Positions 1 through 10,397 of a stretch of DNA of 64,000 nt are shown here, piece after piece (within the stretch, counting starts at the first letter, position 1; every line of letters begins with the position of its first letter). The notes below the pieces were generated by a model, which saw only the letters and a list, made by a program, of their open reading frames with translations, made no database searches and was not told the DNA's origin. Both the position numbers and the translations under genes were made by a program. The stretch is from Antribacter gilvus (GTDB taxonomy: Bacteria > Actinomycetota > Actinomycetes > Actinomycetales > Cellulomonadaceae): positions 558,001 to 622,000 of the forward strand of contig NZ_QXTH01000001.1 of NCBI RefSeq assembly GCF_003946865.1, read 5' to 3'.

Positions 1-767
1 AGCCCGGGCTCGACACCACCGGCATCCTCGACGCGCTGTCCGTGGGCGCGCTCGGCGGCGTGCTCGTGGGCGGCGTCGAGCTCGCGGACCTCCCGGACCC
101 GGCGCACGCGCGCCGTGCCCTGGCGGCGGCGGGCTTCGTGGTCAGCCTCGAGGTGCGGGCGTCGGAGGCCACGCGGTACGCCGACGTGGTGCTCCCGGTG
201 GCTCCCCCCGTGGAGCGGTCCGGCTCGTACTGGAACTGGGAGGGCCGTGTCCGCGCCTTCCCGGCCGCCCTCGACTCGTCCGCGCTGCCCGACCACCGCG
301 TCCTCGACGTCCTGGCCGCGCAGCTCGGCACCTCCCTCGGCGCCGCGACGCCGGTCGAGGCGCACCTCGCGGTGGCGGCGCCCGGCCCCTGGACGGGCCT
401 GCGGGCCACCGCGCCCGGCGGCGAGGCGGGTGAGCCGCCCGTGGTCGCGCCCGGTCACGCGGTCCTCGCGTCCTGGCGCCTGATGCTCGACGACGCGCGC
501 GGCCAGGACGGCGAGGCGTTCCTCGCCGGCACGGCCAAGCGCGCGGTCGCCCGGATGTCGGCGGCCACCGCCGCCTCGTTCGACGTGTACGACGGCGACA
601 CGGTCACCCTGGCCACCGACCGCGGCTCCGTCACGGTGCCGGTCGCGGTGGCCGACATGGTGGACGGGGTGGTCTGGGTCCCACTGGCCTCCGCGGGCTG
701 CCGCGTGCACGACACCCTGGGCGCCGTTCCCGGTGACCTGGTCCGCGTGGAGAGGAGCGAGGCATGA
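1..767 (+). CDS. nuoG: NADH-quinone oxidoreductase subunit G, C-terminal part (5' truncated by window edge)
   Basis: The reading frame is open from base 3, so the gene starts upstream of the window. The visible ~255 residues are the end of the molybdopterin-oxidoreductase-like domain of complex I subunit G, with the conserved ADVVLP stretch followed by a GSYWNWEGR segment, then a C-terminal molybdopterin-dinucleotide-binding-like beta domain (around VYDGDTVTLATDRG). In complex I this subunit sits in the cytoplasmic peripheral arm and carries Fe-S clusters in its N-terminal part, which is not visible here. The stop codon overlaps the nuoH start (ATGA), which indicates translational coupling. 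Identification rests on these motifs plus the strict nuoGHIJKLMN order. Confidence 0.93.
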   Translation, partial: PGLDTTGILDALSVGALGGVLVGGVELADLPDPAHARRALAAAGFVVSLEVRASEATRYADVVLPVAPPVERSGSYWNWEGRVRAFPAALDSSALPDHRVLDVLAAQLGTSLGAATPVEAHLAVAAPGPWTGLRATAPGGEAGEPPVVAPGHAVLASWRLMLDDARGQDGEAFLAGTAKRAVARMSAATAASFDVYDGDTVTLATDRGSVTVPVAVADMVDGVVWVPLASAGCRVHDTLGAVPGDLVRVERSEA

Positions 768-2092
768 TCCCCGGGGTCGCCGCAGACTTCTCGCAGGACA
801 ACATCTGGGTCTCGCTGGTCAAGGCCGTGCTCATCGTGGTCTTCCTGCTCACGAGCGTGCTGTTCGCGATCTGGTTCGAGCGCAAGGTCGTGGCCCGCAT
901 GCAGGTGCGGCCGGGTCCCAACTGGCACGGGCCGGTCGGCCTGCTCCAGTCGCTCGCCGACGCGATGAAGCTGCTGCTCAAGGAGGACGTCAACGTCACG
1001 CGGGCCGACCGTGTGACCTACCTGCTGGCGCCGATGATCTCGGTGTTCTGCGCGCTGCTCGTGTTCGCCGTGATCCCGTTCGGGCCCGAGGTGACGATCC
1101 CGTTCACGGACTTCACCACGCCCCTGCAGCTCACGGACTTCCCCGTCGCGGTGCTCTACGTGCTGGCGTGCGCCTCGCTCGGTGTCTACGGGATCGTGCT
1201 GGGCGGCTGGTCGTCGGGTTCGACCTACCCGCTGCTCGGCGCGGTGCGGTCCACCGCCCAGGTGATCTCCTACGAGCTGGCCATGGGCCTGGCGCTGGTG
1301 AGCGTCTTCATCATGGCGGGGTCGATGTCGACGTCGCAGATCGTCGCCTCGCAGGCGCCGCTCTGGTGGTTCATCCCGCTCTTCCCGGCGTTCGTGGTCT
1401 ACGTGATCTCGATGATCGGCGAGACCAACCGGCTCCCGTTCGACCTCCCCGAGGCCGAGGGCGAGCTGGTCTCCGGGTACATGACCGAGTACTCGTCGAT
1501 GAAGTTCGCGTGGTTCTTCCTCGCGGAGTACATCAACATGCTCAACGTCTCGGCGGTCTGCGTCACGCTCTTCCTGGGCGGGTGGCGTGCCCCCTGGCCG
1601 TTGTCGGCCCTGGGCGACGGGATGCTGAACGAGGGCTGGTGGCCCATCCTCTGGTTCCTGGTGAAGCTCTGGGCCGTCATGTTCGTCTTCGTCTGGGTCC
1701 GCGGCACGCTCCTCCGCCTGCGGTACGACCAGTTCATGGTCTTCGGCTGGAAGGTGCTCATCCCGGTCGCCCTGGCGTTCGCCGTCGTCGTGGCCGTCAT
1801 GCAGTGGGCCCGCCGGGTCGCCGAGGTGCCGCTCGAGAACACGCTCGTCGTCATCGTGATCGTCTGCGGCATCGCCTTCCTCGCGATCTGGCTCTGGCCC
1901 GAGCGCGCGAGGCCCGAGAAGCCCGACGAGTCGGCCGTGCTCGACGCGTTCGCGGACGGGTACCCGGTCCCGCCGCTGCCCGGCCAGAAGCTTCCGCCGT
2001 CCCCGCGAGGCCGCCGTGCCCCGCTCGAGCACGAGCCGGACCAGGAACACCAGGCGGACGACCTGCAGAAGGAAGGGGTCACCGGTGAGTGA
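764..2092 (+). CDS. nuoH: NADH-quinone oxidoreductase subunit H
   Basis: Membrane subunit of complex I (442 aa) at the junction of the peripheral and membrane arms, lining the quinone cavity. Family hallmarks are [13 protein letters not shown] with [16 protein letters not shown] near residues 45-75, and [20 protein letters not shown] around residue 220, the conserved acidic loop facing the quinone. About eight hydrophobic segments are visible. The C-terminus (after about residue 390) is a charged, proline-rich tail longer than in E. coli NuoH, as is usual in actinobacteria. The ATG overlaps the nuoG stop by 4 bp and the end overlaps nuoI by 8 bp. Confidence 0.97.
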   Translation: MIPGVAADFSQDNIWVSLVKAVLIVVFLLTSVLFAIWFERKVVARMQVRPGPNWHGPVGLLQSLADAMKLLLKEDVNVTRADRVTYLLAPMISVFCALLVFAVIPFGPEVTIPFTDFTTPLQLTDFPVAVLYVLACASLGVYGIVLGGWSSGSTYPLLGAVRSTAQVISYELAMGLALVSVFIMAGSMSTSQIVASQAPLWWFIPLFPAFVVYVISMIGETNRLPFDLPEAEGELVSGYMTEYSSMKFAWFFLAEYINMLNVSAVCVTLFLGGWRAPWPLSALGDGMLNEGWWPILWFLVKLWAVMFVFVWVRGTLLRLRYDQFMVFGWKVLIPVALAFAVVVAVMQWARRVAEVPLENTLVVIVIVCGIAFLAIWLWPERARPEKPDESAVLDAFADGYPVPPLPGQKLPPSPRGRRAPLEHEPDQEHQADDLQKEGVTGE

Positions 2093-2873
2093 CACGTACG
2101 AACCCATCAGGCCCAAGGCAGGGCCGATCAAGGAGCTGTTCGCGCCCGTCGCGGGCTTCGGGGTGACGCTGTCGTCGATGTTCAAGCCGGTCGTCACCGA
2201 GCAGTACCCGCGCGCGAAGGTGGCGCCGCAGCAACGCTTCCACGGCCGCCACCAGCTCAACCGGTACGCCGACGGCCTGGAGAAGTGCATCGGGTGCGAG
2301 CTGTGCGCCTGGGCCTGCCCGGCCGACGCCATCTACGTGGAGGGCGCCGACAACGCCGCCCTCCCGCAGGACGGCTCGGGCGTGCCGGTGCACATCAGCC
2401 CCGGCGAGCGGTACGGCGGCGTCTACCAGATCAACTACCTGCGCTGCATCTTCTGCGGCCTGTGCATCGAGGCGTGCCCCACGCGCGCGCTCACGATGAC
2501 GAACGACTACGAGCTGGCGGGCAACACCCGCGCGGGGATGATCTACGAGAAGCAGGACCTGCTCGCTCCCCTCGCCGAGGGCATGCTCGCGGCCCCGCAC
2601 CCCATGGCCGATGGCACCACCGCCACGGAGTACTACCGCGGGGACGTCGTCGGCGCGACGGCGGCGCAGGTCGCCTGGGTGCGCGAGCACCGGCCCGACG
2701 ACCCCACGCTCGACGCCGCGGACGCCGTCGCCTCGGGCACGGCGCCCGTCCCGGCTCCGCTGCAGCACGAGCTCCGTCCTGACCACGGCCCCGGTGAGGC
2801 CGAGCGCGCGGCCGGTGCGGCCGCCGTCGGCTCCGTCCGCAACGGGCGCGAGACGCGCGAGGTGACGGCATGA
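2085..2873 (+). CDS. nuoI: NADH-quinone oxidoreductase subunit I, two [4Fe-4S] ferredoxin-type protein
   Basis: Peripheral-arm subunit of 262 aa that passes electrons through two 4Fe-4S clusters toward the quinone site. Both cysteine motifs are intact: [12 protein letters not shown] and [12 protein letters not shown]. The GTG at 2085 is chosen over an upstream in-frame ATG at 2016 because the extra N-terminus would lie wholly inside nuoH and be low-complexity Arg/Thr. An AGAAGGAAGGGG ribosome-binding region lies just upstream of 2085. The C-terminal ~60 residues after the family core are Ala/Pro/Glu-rich and likely disordered. The stop overlaps the nuoJ start (ATGA). Confidence 0.96.
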   Translation: MSDTYEPIRPKAGPIKELFAPVAGFGVTLSSMFKPVVTEQYPRAKVAPQQRFHGRHQLNRYADGLEKCIGCELCAWACPADAIYVEGADNAALPQDGSGVPVHISPGERYGGVYQINYLRCIFCGLCIEACPTRALTMTNDYELAGNTRAGMIYEKQDLLAPLAEGMLAAPHPMADGTTATEYYRGDVVGATAAQVAWVREHRPDDPTLDAADAVASGTAPVPAPLQHELRPDHGPGEAERAAGAAAVGSVRNGRETREVTA

Positions 2874-3730
2874 CCCCCGGGCTGGAGGTCTCGGGCGGCG
2901 AGACGATGCTCTTCTGGGTCCTGGCACCGCTGATGGTGCTGGCCGCGCTCGGGCTGCTGTTCGTGCGCCGTGCCGTGCACGCCGCCATGTGCCTCGTGTT
3001 CGTGATGATCAGCCTGGCGATCATGTACGTCGCGCAGGAGGCGCCGTTCCTCGGCGTCGTCCAGGTCGTGGTCTACACGGGCGCCGTGATGATGCTGTTC
3101 CTGTTCGTGCTGATGCTCGTGGGCGTCGACGCGTCGGACTCCCTGACGGAGACCATCAAGGGCCAGCGCTGGATCGGCGTGCTCCTCGGGCTCGGCTTCG
3201 CCGTGGTCCTGACCGGCGTCGTCGCGCAGGCGACCTTCCAGTCGCCCGTCGGGCTGGAGTCGGCCAACGCGGTGACCAACCCCGTGGCGCTGGCGCGCGT
3301 CCTGTTCGGCGACTACGTGCTCGCCATGGAGGCCGTGGGCGTGCTCCTGGTCACCGCGGCGACGGGCGCGCTGGTGCTGACGCACCGCCGTCAGCTCACC
3401 ACGCGCCGCACGCAGCGCACCACCGCGGACGCACGCGTCCGCGCCCTCACCGAGGGCGTGTCGCTCACGCCGCTGCCCGCGCCGGGCGTCTACGCGCAGA
3501 ACAACGCGATGGACACCCCGGCCCTCGACCCGGCCGGCCGGCCGGTGCCCGAGTCCGTCCCCCGCGTGCTGCGGATCCGTGGCCAGGAGCGGTCGGTGAC
3601 CGCTCTCCTCGACGCCGAGGCCGCGATCGTGGGCACCGACACGAGCGGAGACGCCGTCGGCCCGCCCGCCGGGCTGCCCGCCGGGCAGGACCCCGACAGC
3701 ACGCCGACCCTGCCGGCCCGGGAGGCCTGA
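2870..3730 (+). CDS. nuoJ: NADH-quinone oxidoreductase subunit J
   Basis: Complex I membrane subunit of 286 aa. The first ~170 residues form the usual five-helix NuoJ core, including the [20 protein letters not shown] segment, which belongs to the helix that undergoes pi-bulge rearrangement in complex I. Residues after about 175 form a hydrophilic Pro/Thr-rich extension, so the protein is longer than the E. coli form (184 aa), a common actinobacterial feature. It overlaps nuoI by 4 bp and is followed one base later by nuoK. Confidence 0.95.
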   Translation: MTPGLEVSGGETMLFWVLAPLMVLAALGLLFVRRAVHAAMCLVFVMISLAIMYVAQEAPFLGVVQVVVYTGAVMMLFLFVLMLVGVDASDSLTETIKGQRWIGVLLGLGFAVVLTGVVAQATFQSPVGLESANAVTNPVALARVLFGDYVLAMEAVGVLLVTAATGALVLTHRRQLTTRRTQRTTADARVRALTEGVSLTPLPAPGVYAQNNAMDTPALDPAGRPVPESVPRVLRIRGQERSVTALLDAEAAIVGTDTSGDAVGPPAGLPAGQDPDSTPTLPAREA

Positions 3731-3731
3731 C

Positions 3732-4031
3732 GTGGAGATCACCAACTACGCCGTCCTGGCGTGCATCCTCTTCGCGATCGGCGCAACGACGGTGCTGCTG
3801 CGCCGGAACGCCATCGTGGTGTTCATGGGCGTGGAGCTCATGCTCAACGCCACGAACCTCGCTTTCGTCACCTTCGCCCGTGTTCACGGCGACGTGACGG
3901 GCCAGGTGCTCGCGTTCTTCGTCATGGTCGTCGCGGCCGCAGAGGTCGTCGTCGGCCTCGCGATCATCGTGACGATCTTCCGTACCCGTCGGTCGGCCTC
4001 GGTCGACGACGTCAACCTGCTCAAGGGCTGA
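3732..4031 (+). CDS. nuoK: NADH-quinone oxidoreductase subunit K
   Basis: Small three-helix complex I subunit of 99 aa, the usual size. It shows [14 protein letters not shown] with the membrane glutamate (VELMLN) required for proton translocation, and a second acidic residue in [10 protein letters not shown]. It begins with GTG just after the nuoJ stop and has a GGGAGG ribosome-binding site immediately upstream that overlaps the end of nuoJ. Confidence 0.96.
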   Translation: MEITNYAVLACILFAIGATTVLLRRNAIVVFMGVELMLNATNLAFVTFARVHGDVTGQVLAFFVMVVAAAEVVVGLAIIVTIFRTRRSASVDDVNLLKG

Positions 4032-4036
4032 GGCAC

Positions 4037-5962
4037 ATGGAGAACGTGATAGGGCTGGCGCCCTGGCTCGTCGGCTTCCCGCTGCTCGGGGCGGCGGTCC
4101 TGCTGCTCGGCGGCCGGGCCACCGACCGCTGGGGCCACTGGCTCGGCGTGGCCGCGTCGACGGCCGCGGCCGTCACCGGGTTCGTGCTGCTGTTCGCGAT
4201 GATCAGCACGCCCGCGGAGGAGCGCGTCGTCGACCACCACCTGTGGACGTGGCTGTCCGCGGGCGGGCTCGACGTGGACCTCGGGGTGCGCCTCGACCCG
4301 CTGTCGATGACGTTCGTGATGCTCGTGACCTTCGTGGGCACCCTCATCCACGTCTACTCGGTGGCGTACATGGCGCACGACCCCCACCGCCGGCGGTTCT
4401 TCGCCTACCTCAACCTGTTCGTCGCGGCGATGCTCACGCTCGTCCTCGCGGACTCCTACCTGCTGCTGTTCGTGGGCTGGGAGGGCGTGGGCCTGGCGTC
4501 GTACCTGCTCATCGGCTTCTGGGACCACAAGCGGCCCAACGCGGTGGCGGCCAAGAAGGCCTTCGTCATGAACCGCGTGGGCGACATGGGGCTCATCGCG
4601 GCGATGGCGCTGATCTTCGCGAACGTGGGCTCCGTCCAGTTCGCGGACGTCCTCCCGGCAGCCGCGGGCGAGCTCTCCGGCGTCGGCGCGAGCACCGCGA
4701 CGTGGACCGCCGTCGCCCTCTGCCTCCTCCTCGCGGCGTGCGGCAAGTCCGCGCAGTTCCCGCTGCAGGCGTGGCTCGGCGACGCGATGGCCGGCCCCAC
4801 GCCGGTCTCCGCCCTGATCCACGCGGCCACCATGGTGACCGCGGGCGTCTACCTCATGGTGCGCAGCGCGCCCATCCTGGAGGCGGCGCCCACGGCGCAG
4901 CTCGTGGTGGTCTGCGTGGGCGCGGTGACCCTGATCTTCGGGGCGGTCGTGGGCTGCGCCAAGGACGACATCAAGAAGGCGCTCGCCGCCTCGACGATGT
5001 CGCAGATCGGCTACATGATGCTCGCCGCAGGCCTCGGCCCGGTCGGGTACGGCTTCGCGATCTTCCACCTGCTCACGCACGGCTTCTTCAAGGCGGGCCT
5101 GTTCCTCGGCGCCGGCTCGGTGATGCACGGCATGGACGACGAGGTGGACATGCGGCGCTTCGGCGGCCTCTCGCGGTTCCTCCCGGTCACGTGGATCACC
5201 ATGGGCCTCGGCTGGCTCGCGATCCTCGGCGTCTTCCCCTTCTCCGGCTTCTGGAGCAAGGACGGCATCATCGAGACGGCGTTCGTCCCTGTGGACGGCC
5301 AGCCCTGGCGGGCGTGGCTGTTCGGCTCGGTGGCCCTCGTGGGCGCCGCGATCACCGCCTTCTACATGTCGCGCCTGTTCTTCATGACGTTCGGCGGCCA
5401 ACGCCGCTGGGACGACGACCACCACCCGCACGAGTCCCCGGCGCTGATGACGGTGCCGATGATCATCCTGGCGATCGGCTCGGTCGCGCTCGGTGGGCTG
5501 CTCGCCGTGGGCGGCACGTTCACCACGTGGCTCGAGCCGGTGACGGGGCACGCCGAGCACGGCGAGCCGGTCATCCCGTTCTGGCCGCTCGTGATCCTCA
5601 CCCACGTCCTGGTGATCGGCGCGGCCCTGCTCGCGTTCCGCCAGTACGCGGTGTCCCGCGTCCCCGTGACGGCGCCGCGCGGCAGCCTGCTGACGCGCGC
5701 GGCCCGCCGCGACCTGTTCCAGGACGCCACCAACGAGACGCTCGTGATGCTCCCCGGCCAGGTCCTGACCCGCTCGCTCGTCTACGGCGACAAGGCCGTG
5801 GTCGACGGCGGCTGGCTCGGCCTGGGGGCGACCGTCACCCAGGTGGGCGAGAAGGTCCGCGGAATGCAGAACGGCTACGCCCGCTCGTACGCCGCCATGA
5901 TCCTGACCGGCGTGCTCGTGATCGCAGGCGTTGCCGGCATCGCCGCGGCGGTGTCCCAGTGA
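4037..5962 (+). CDS. nuoL: NADH-quinone oxidoreductase subunit L (antiporter-like)
   Basis: Largest antiporter-like subunit of complex I, 641 aa. The Mrp-antiporter core is clear: [20 protein letters not shown], then [20 protein letters not shown] with the conserved lysine and glutamate positions, and [14 protein letters not shown]. The C-terminal segment after about residue 520 is the lateral helix and final TM helix that clamp the membrane arm. The ATG at 4037 is preferred to upstream in-frame starts because it fits the family N-terminus and lies 5 nt after nuoK. Confidence 0.96.
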   Translation: MENVIGLAPWLVGFPLLGAAVLLLGGRATDRWGHWLGVAASTAAAVTGFVLLFAMISTPAEERVVDHHLWTWLSAGGLDVDLGVRLDPLSMTFVMLVTFVGTLIHVYSVAYMAHDPHRRRFFAYLNLFVAAMLTLVLADSYLLLFVGWEGVGLASYLLIGFWDHKRPNAVAAKKAFVMNRVGDMGLIAAMALIFANVGSVQFADVLPAAAGELSGVGASTATWTAVALCLLLAACGKSAQFPLQAWLGDAMAGPTPVSALIHAATMVTAGVYLMVRSAPILEAAPTAQLVVVCVGAVTLIFGAVVGCAKDDIKKALAASTMSQIGYMMLAAGLGPVGYGFAIFHLLTHGFFKAGLFLGAGSVMHGMDDEVDMRRFGGLSRFLPVTWITMGLGWLAILGVFPFSGFWSKDGIIETAFVPVDGQPWRAWLFGSVALVGAAITAFYMSRLFFMTFGGQRRWDDDHHPHESPALMTVPMIILAIGSVALGGLLAVGGTFTTWLEPVTGHAEHGEPVIPFWPLVILTHVLVIGAALLAFRQYAVSRVPVTAPRGSLLTRAARRDLFQDATNETLVMLPGQVLTRSLVYGDKAVVDGGWLGLGATVTQVGEKVRGMQNGYARSYAAMILTGVLVIAGVAGIAAAVSQ

Positions 5963-5973
5963 ACGGAGGAGAC

Positions 5974-7506
5974 ATGTTCCCGTGGCTGACCGCGCTCATC
6001 GCGTGGCCGCTCGTCGCCGCGGCGGTGACCGCTGCGAGCGGGCGCTCGCGCTCGGGCGCCCCCAGCCCGCGCCTCGTGGCGCTCGTGGGTGCGCTGGTCG
6101 AGGTGGGCCTGCTCGTCGCCGCCTTCGTGCAGTTCGACACGAGCCGCGCCGCCGAGCACCAGCTGGGCCAGACCGTGCCCTGGATCCCGCAGATCGGCGC
6201 GTCCTACGCGGTCGGCGTGGACGGCGTGGGGCTCCTGCTCGTGGCGCTCTCGGTGGGCCTCGTCCCGCTCGTGATCCTCGCCGCCTGGCGCGAGCAGGGT
6301 GGTGACACCCTCCGCCTGCGCCGCTACCTGGTGCTGATCCTGGTGCTCGAGGCCTTCATGGTGGCCGTGTTCAGCGCGCGGGACGTGTTCCTCTTCTACG
6401 TCCTGTTCGAGGCCATGCTCATCCCGGCCTACTTCATGATCGGCGCCTTCGGCCAGGGGCCGCAGCGGCGCTACGCCGCGGTGAAGTTCCTGATCTTCTC
6501 GCTCACCGGCGGCCTCGTCATGCTGGCCGCGGTCATCGCCCTGTACTTCCAGGTGCCGGTGGACGCGCAGGGCCAGCGGTCCGACCAGGCGTTCCTCACC
6601 GAGAACCTCACCGGCCTCGGCCTCGACCCCACGGTGGAGCGGCTGATCTTCCTGGGCTTCTTCCTCGCCTTCGCGATCAAGGCGCCGCTCTTCCCGGTCC
6701 ACACCTGGTTGCCCGACGTCGCGGAGAACGCCCCCGTGGGCACCTCCACGTTGCTCATCTGCGTGCTCGACAAGGTCGGCACCTTCGGGATGCTGACCCT
6801 CTGCCTGCCCCTGTTCCCCGGGGCCAGCCAGTGGGCGGCGCCGGTGATCGTGGTGCTCGCCGTGATCAGCGTGATCTACGGCGCGGTCATGGCGATCGGG
6901 CAGGACGACCTCCTGCGCCTCATCGGGTACACCTCGGTGTCGCACTTCGGCTTCATCATCCTGGGCATCTTCACGTTCGTGCCGCTCGGTGTGGCGGGCT
7001 CGGGCTTCATGATGCTCAACCACGGCCTCGCCACCGGCGCGCTGTTCCTGGTCGCGGGCTTCCTCATCGCCCGCCACCCGGCCCGCAGCCAGCTGATCGC
7101 CGACTACGGCGGCCTGCGCACGGTCACCCCCGTGCTCGCCGGCGCCTTCCTGGTGGCCGGCCTCGCGACGCTGTCGCTGCCGGGCCTGGCCACGTTCGCC
7201 AGCGAGATCATGGTCCTGATCGGCGCGTACGGCGGGTCCCCCGTCGCCGCGCTCGTCGCGATCGTCGGTGTCGTGCTCGCCGCCGTGTACGTGCTCCTCA
7301 CGTACCAGCGGATCTTCACCGGTGCCCCGGCCGCCGGCCTGGAGACCCTGCCCGACCTCACGGGCCGTGAGCGCCTCGTCGCCGCCCCCCTGGTGGTGGC
7401 GCTCCTGGTGCTCGGGCTCGTGCCCCAGCTCGCGCTCACGTATGTGGACGCACCCGCCGACCAGTCTGTGGTCGCGGTCCTCGAGAACGAAGGGAGCGAG
7501 CAGTGA
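5974..7506 (+). CDS. nuoM: NADH-quinone oxidoreductase subunit M (antiporter-like)
   Basis: Antiporter-like membrane subunit, 510 aa, of usual length. Hallmarks are FYVLFEAMLIPAYFMIG with the key glutamate, KAPLFPVHTWLPDVAENAPV, and IGYTSVSHFGFIILGIF. The ATG at 5974 follows a strong GGAGGA ribosome-binding site at 5965-5970. A GTG at 5959 in the same frame lacks such a site and is rejected. The stop overlaps the nuoN GTG start. Confidence 0.96.
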   Translation: MFPWLTALIAWPLVAAAVTAASGRSRSGAPSPRLVALVGALVEVGLLVAAFVQFDTSRAAEHQLGQTVPWIPQIGASYAVGVDGVGLLLVALSVGLVPLVILAAWREQGGDTLRLRRYLVLILVLEAFMVAVFSARDVFLFYVLFEAMLIPAYFMIGAFGQGPQRRYAAVKFLIFSLTGGLVMLAAVIALYFQVPVDAQGQRSDQAFLTENLTGLGLDPTVERLIFLGFFLAFAIKAPLFPVHTWLPDVAENAPVGTSTLLICVLDKVGTFGMLTLCLPLFPGASQWAAPVIVVLAVISVIYGAVMAIGQDDLLRLIGYTSVSHFGFIILGIFTFVPLGVAGSGFMMLNHGLATGALFLVAGFLIARHPARSQLIADYGGLRTVTPVLAGAFLVAGLATLSLPGLATFASEIMVLIGAYGGSPVAALVAIVGVVLAAVYVLLTYQRIFTGAPAAGLETLPDLTGRERLVAAPLVVALLVLGLVPQLALTYVDAPADQSVVAVLENEGSEQ

Positions 7507-9305
7507 TCCCCGACTTCACCGCCCCGCTCATCGACTGGGCGGCGCTCGCGCCGCTCCTGGTGGTCCTCGGCGCCGGGGTGGTCGGCGTGCTCGTCGAGGC
7601 CTTCGTGCCCGACGCCGTCCGCCGCGCCACCCAGATCACGCTCGCCCTGGCGGCGCTGGCCGCCACGGTGGTGCTGATCGTGCTCCGCTGGGGCCTGATC
7701 GTGGGCTCGGACGGGGCGCCGGGCGTGTCCGACGTCCTGGTGGGCGGCACCGTCATGGTGACGCCCTTCGCACTGGCGCTCCAGGGCACCATCGTGGTGC
7801 TGGCGTTCCTCGGCGCGCTCGTCGTCGCCGACCGGACGTCCAGCGGCCAGGACGCGTTCGCGCCGACGGCGGCCGCCGTGCCGGGCACCTCGTACGAGGA
7901 CCTGGCCCGACGGGCCGGGCTCCAGCAGACCGAGGTCTACCCGCTCCTCATGTTCGCCACCGGCGGCATGATGCTGTTCGTCGCCACCGACGACCTGCTG
8001 ATGATGTTCGTGGCGCTCGAGGTGCTCTCCCTGCCCCTGTACGTGCTGTGCGCCACGGCCCGCCGTCGGCGCCTGCTCTCGCAGGAGGCCGCGGCCAAGT
8101 ACTTCCTGCTCGGGGCGTTCGCGTCCGCGCTGTTCATCTTCGGCGTCGCCCTGATCTACGGATTCGCGGGGACGGTGCGGCTGATCGGTGACGAGGACAA
8201 GCCGGGTGTGATCCGGCGCGTCCTGAGCGGCGACGCGCCGCTCGACGGCATGACGGTCCTCGTCGTGGCGGGCATCCTGCTCGTGCTGGTGGGCCTGCTC
8301 TTCAAGCTCGGCGCCGTGCCGTTCCACGCCTGGACGCCGGACGTCTATGCCGGCGCCCCTACGCCCATCACCGGCTTCATGGCAGCCTGCACCAAGGTCG
8401 CGGCCGTCGGTGCCCTGGTCAAGGTGCTGTACACGCTCGTGGTCGGCCTGCCGCCGGAGGTCGGCGAGCAGCTGCGCACGGTCGTGATCGTCGTCGCGAT
8501 CCTCACCATGGCTCTCGGCACGGTGGTCGGCGCCGTGCAGACCGACATCAAGCGCCTCCTCGCCTACTCGTCGATCGCGCACGCCGGCTTCCTGCTGGTC
8601 GCGGTGGCGGGGATCAACCTGGAGTCCCTCCGGGCGGTGCTCTTCTACATGGTCGCCTACGGCGTCGCGACGGTGGGCGCCTTCGGCGTGGTGACGCTCG
8701 TGCGTGAGCGCACGGTCGTCCCGGGCCGCGCGGACGGGGCCGACGGCGAGGACGGGGTGGTGCTCGGCGAGGCCACCCACCTGTCCCAGTGGGCGGGCCT
8801 GGGGCGTCGCGCCCCGTGGCTCACCGCGGCGTTCGCGCTGTTCCTGCTCTCCATGGCAGGGATCCCGCTGACCGCGGGCTTCGTGGCGAAGTTCGGCGCG
8901 TTCGGCGCGGCCGTGGCGGGCGACCTGTGGTGGCTCGCGGTGGTCGGCGTGCTGGCCTCCGTCGTCGCGGTGTTCTTCTACGTCCGTGTGATCGTCCTCA
9001 TGATGTTCACCCCCCCGGCGGAGGAGCAGCTGCTCGCCGGGGCGGAGGCCAGGGCCCAGGAGGCGGCGACCGGGACGGGCGACGAGGCGGAAGCCGCCGA
9101 GGCGTCGTCGGGCGCCGAACCGGCTGGTGGCGGTGTCGCGACGGAGACCCGGACGGAGGTTGCCCGGACCGTGGTGACCGTCGTGGGGTCCCGCGGGCCG
9201 GCCGCCGTGGCGATCGCGGTGTGTGCTGTGGCAACCCTTGTCCTCGGCGTTTTTCCCGGTCCGGTTCTCGAACTTGCCGGTGAGGCTATTAAGTTCGTGC
9301 CGTGA
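7503..9305 (+). CDS. nuoN: NADH-quinone oxidoreductase subunit N (antiporter-like), with acidic insertion
   Basis: Third antiporter-like subunit, 600 aa, longer than the usual ~480-520. Core motifs are ALEVLSLPLYVLCA with the conserved glutamate, KLGAVPFHAWTPDVYAGAPT, and LLAYSSIAHAGFLLVAV. The extra length comes largely from two hydrophilic insertions: around residue 405 (Asp/Gly-rich) and around residues 500-555 (Glu/Ala/Gly-rich) between the last two helices. The final helix resumes after the insertion, so this is not a frameshift. It starts with GTG overlapping the nuoM stop and ends overlapping the prenyltransferase start. Confidence 0.95.
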   Translation: MIPDFTAPLIDWAALAPLLVVLGAGVVGVLVEAFVPDAVRRATQITLALAALAATVVLIVLRWGLIVGSDGAPGVSDVLVGGTVMVTPFALALQGTIVVLAFLGALVVADRTSSGQDAFAPTAAAVPGTSYEDLARRAGLQQTEVYPLLMFATGGMMLFVATDDLLMMFVALEVLSLPLYVLCATARRRRLLSQEAAAKYFLLGAFASALFIFGVALIYGFAGTVRLIGDEDKPGVIRRVLSGDAPLDGMTVLVVAGILLVLVGLLFKLGAVPFHAWTPDVYAGAPTPITGFMAACTKVAAVGALVKVLYTLVVGLPPEVGEQLRTVVIVVAILTMALGTVVGAVQTDIKRLLAYSSIAHAGFLLVAVAGINLESLRAVLFYMVAYGVATVGAFGVVTLVRERTVVPGRADGADGEDGVVLGEATHLSQWAGLGRRAPWLTAAFALFLLSMAGIPLTAGFVAKFGAFGAAVAGDLWWLAVVGVLASVVAVFFYVRVIVLMMFTPPAEEQLLAGAEARAQEAATGTGDEAEAAEASSGAEPAGGGVATETRTEVARTVVTVVGSRGPAAVAIAVCAVATLVLGVFPGPVLELAGEAIKFVP

Positions 9306-10354
9306 CCTCTGGACAGCAGCCCATCGCCCACCCGGGGCCGGCGACGTCGTCGCCGGCCCTCGGCATCCCTGTGACCGACCCGGCACTCGCGGGCCGTCTC
9401 GCGGACCGCCTGGACGAGGTGGACACCGCGCTCGCGGAGGCGGTGGCGAGCGCCGACACGCTCGCCGACGACGCGTCCCGCCACCTCGTCTCGGCGGGCG
9501 GCAAGCGGTTCCGGCCGCTGCTCACCCTGCTGACCGGAGAGCTGGGGGACGGGACGAGGCCCGAGCTGATCGACGCCGCGGTCGTGGTCGAGCTGACGCA
9601 GGTGGCGTCGCTCTACCACGACGACGTCATGGACTCCGCGCCGCTGCGCCGGGGGGCGCCGTCGGCCCACACCGTGTGGGGCAACTCGGTGGCGATCCTC
9701 GTGGGCGACATGCTCTTCGCCCGCGCGTCCGCGCGCGTGGCGACGCTGGGCCCGGAGGCCGTCATCCTGCAGTCGCGCACGTTCGAGCGCATGTGCATGG
9801 GGCAGCTGCACGAGACCACCGGTCCCCGTGACGGTGAGGACCCGGTGGCGCACTACCTGCAGGTGCTGTCCGACAAGACCGCGTCGCTCCTGGCGACGTC
9901 CGCCCGGCTGGGCGCGATGTTCGGCGGCGCGTCGCCCGAGGTGGTCGAGGCCGTGACCGAGTACGGCGAGAAGGTGGGCGTCGCGTTCCAGCTGGCCGAC
10001 GACGTGCTGGACGTCTCGTCGCCGTCGGAGTCCTCGGGCAAGACCCCGGGCACCGACCTGCGCGAGCACGTCCCCACGATGCCGGTGCTGCTGCTGCGTC
10101 GCCGGGTCGCGTCGCCGGACGCCACGGCGGAGGACCGCGAGCTGCTGGAGCTGCTCGACTCCGACCTGACGTCCGACGAGGCGCTCGGCCGTGCGCTCGC
10201 GGGGCTGCGCGGGCACGAGGTGCTCGCCGAGACCCGGGAGCTGGCGACGCGCTGGGCGGGCGAGGCGGGGGCCGAGCTCGCGCCGCTCCCCGACGGGCCG
10301 GTCAAGGAGGCGCTGGCGTCGTTCGCGCAGGCCCTGGCGGACCGCGCGGTCTGA
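9302..10354 (+). CDS. Long-chain trans-polyprenyl diphosphate synthase (menaquinone side chain)
   Basis: A 350-aa E-prenyl synthase that condenses isopentenyl diphosphate onto an allylic diphosphate. The first Asp-rich motif is in YHDDVMD (about residues 105-111) and the second in LADDVLD (about 231-237). Other landmarks are GGKRFRP and KTASL. The residues just before the first motif (ASLYH) include small side chains, which fits a long product. The GTG overlaps the nuoN stop (GTGA), so synthesis is coupled to complex I. The likely product is the C35-C45 tail of menaquinone, the electron acceptor of complex I. An exact chain length cannot be read from sequence. Confidence 0.9.
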   Translation: MTSGQQPIAHPGPATSSPALGIPVTDPALAGRLADRLDEVDTALAEAVASADTLADDASRHLVSAGGKRFRPLLTLLTGELGDGTRPELIDAAVVVELTQVASLYHDDVMDSAPLRRGAPSAHTVWGNSVAILVGDMLFARASARVATLGPEAVILQSRTFERMCMGQLHETTGPRDGEDPVAHYLQVLSDKTASLLATSARLGAMFGGASPEVVEAVTEYGEKVGVAFQLADDVLDVSSPSESSGKTPGTDLREHVPTMPVLLLRRRVASPDATAEDRELLELLDSDLTSDEALGRALAGLRGHEVLAETRELATRWAGEAGAELAPLPDGPVKEALASFAQALADRAV

Positions 10355-10363
10355 GCGGCCCCG

Positions 10364-10387
10364 CCCCCCGCGGGCCGCCGCGGGGGG
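10364..10387. terminator. Stem-loop between the nuo/prenyl synthase operon and the convergent regulator
   Basis: A perfect 10-bp stem CCCCCCGCGG / CCGCGGGGGG with loop GCCG, 9 nt after the prenyl synthase stop and 10 nt before the end of the opposite-strand gene. It probably serves both strands. Confidence 0.8.
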
Positions 10388-10397
10388 TCTCGGGGGT

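Noticed and set aside
2016-2084. Upstream in-frame start for nuoI
   Set aside because: The extra residues lie inside nuoH and are low complexity; GTG at 2085 has the ribosome-binding site and family N-terminus.
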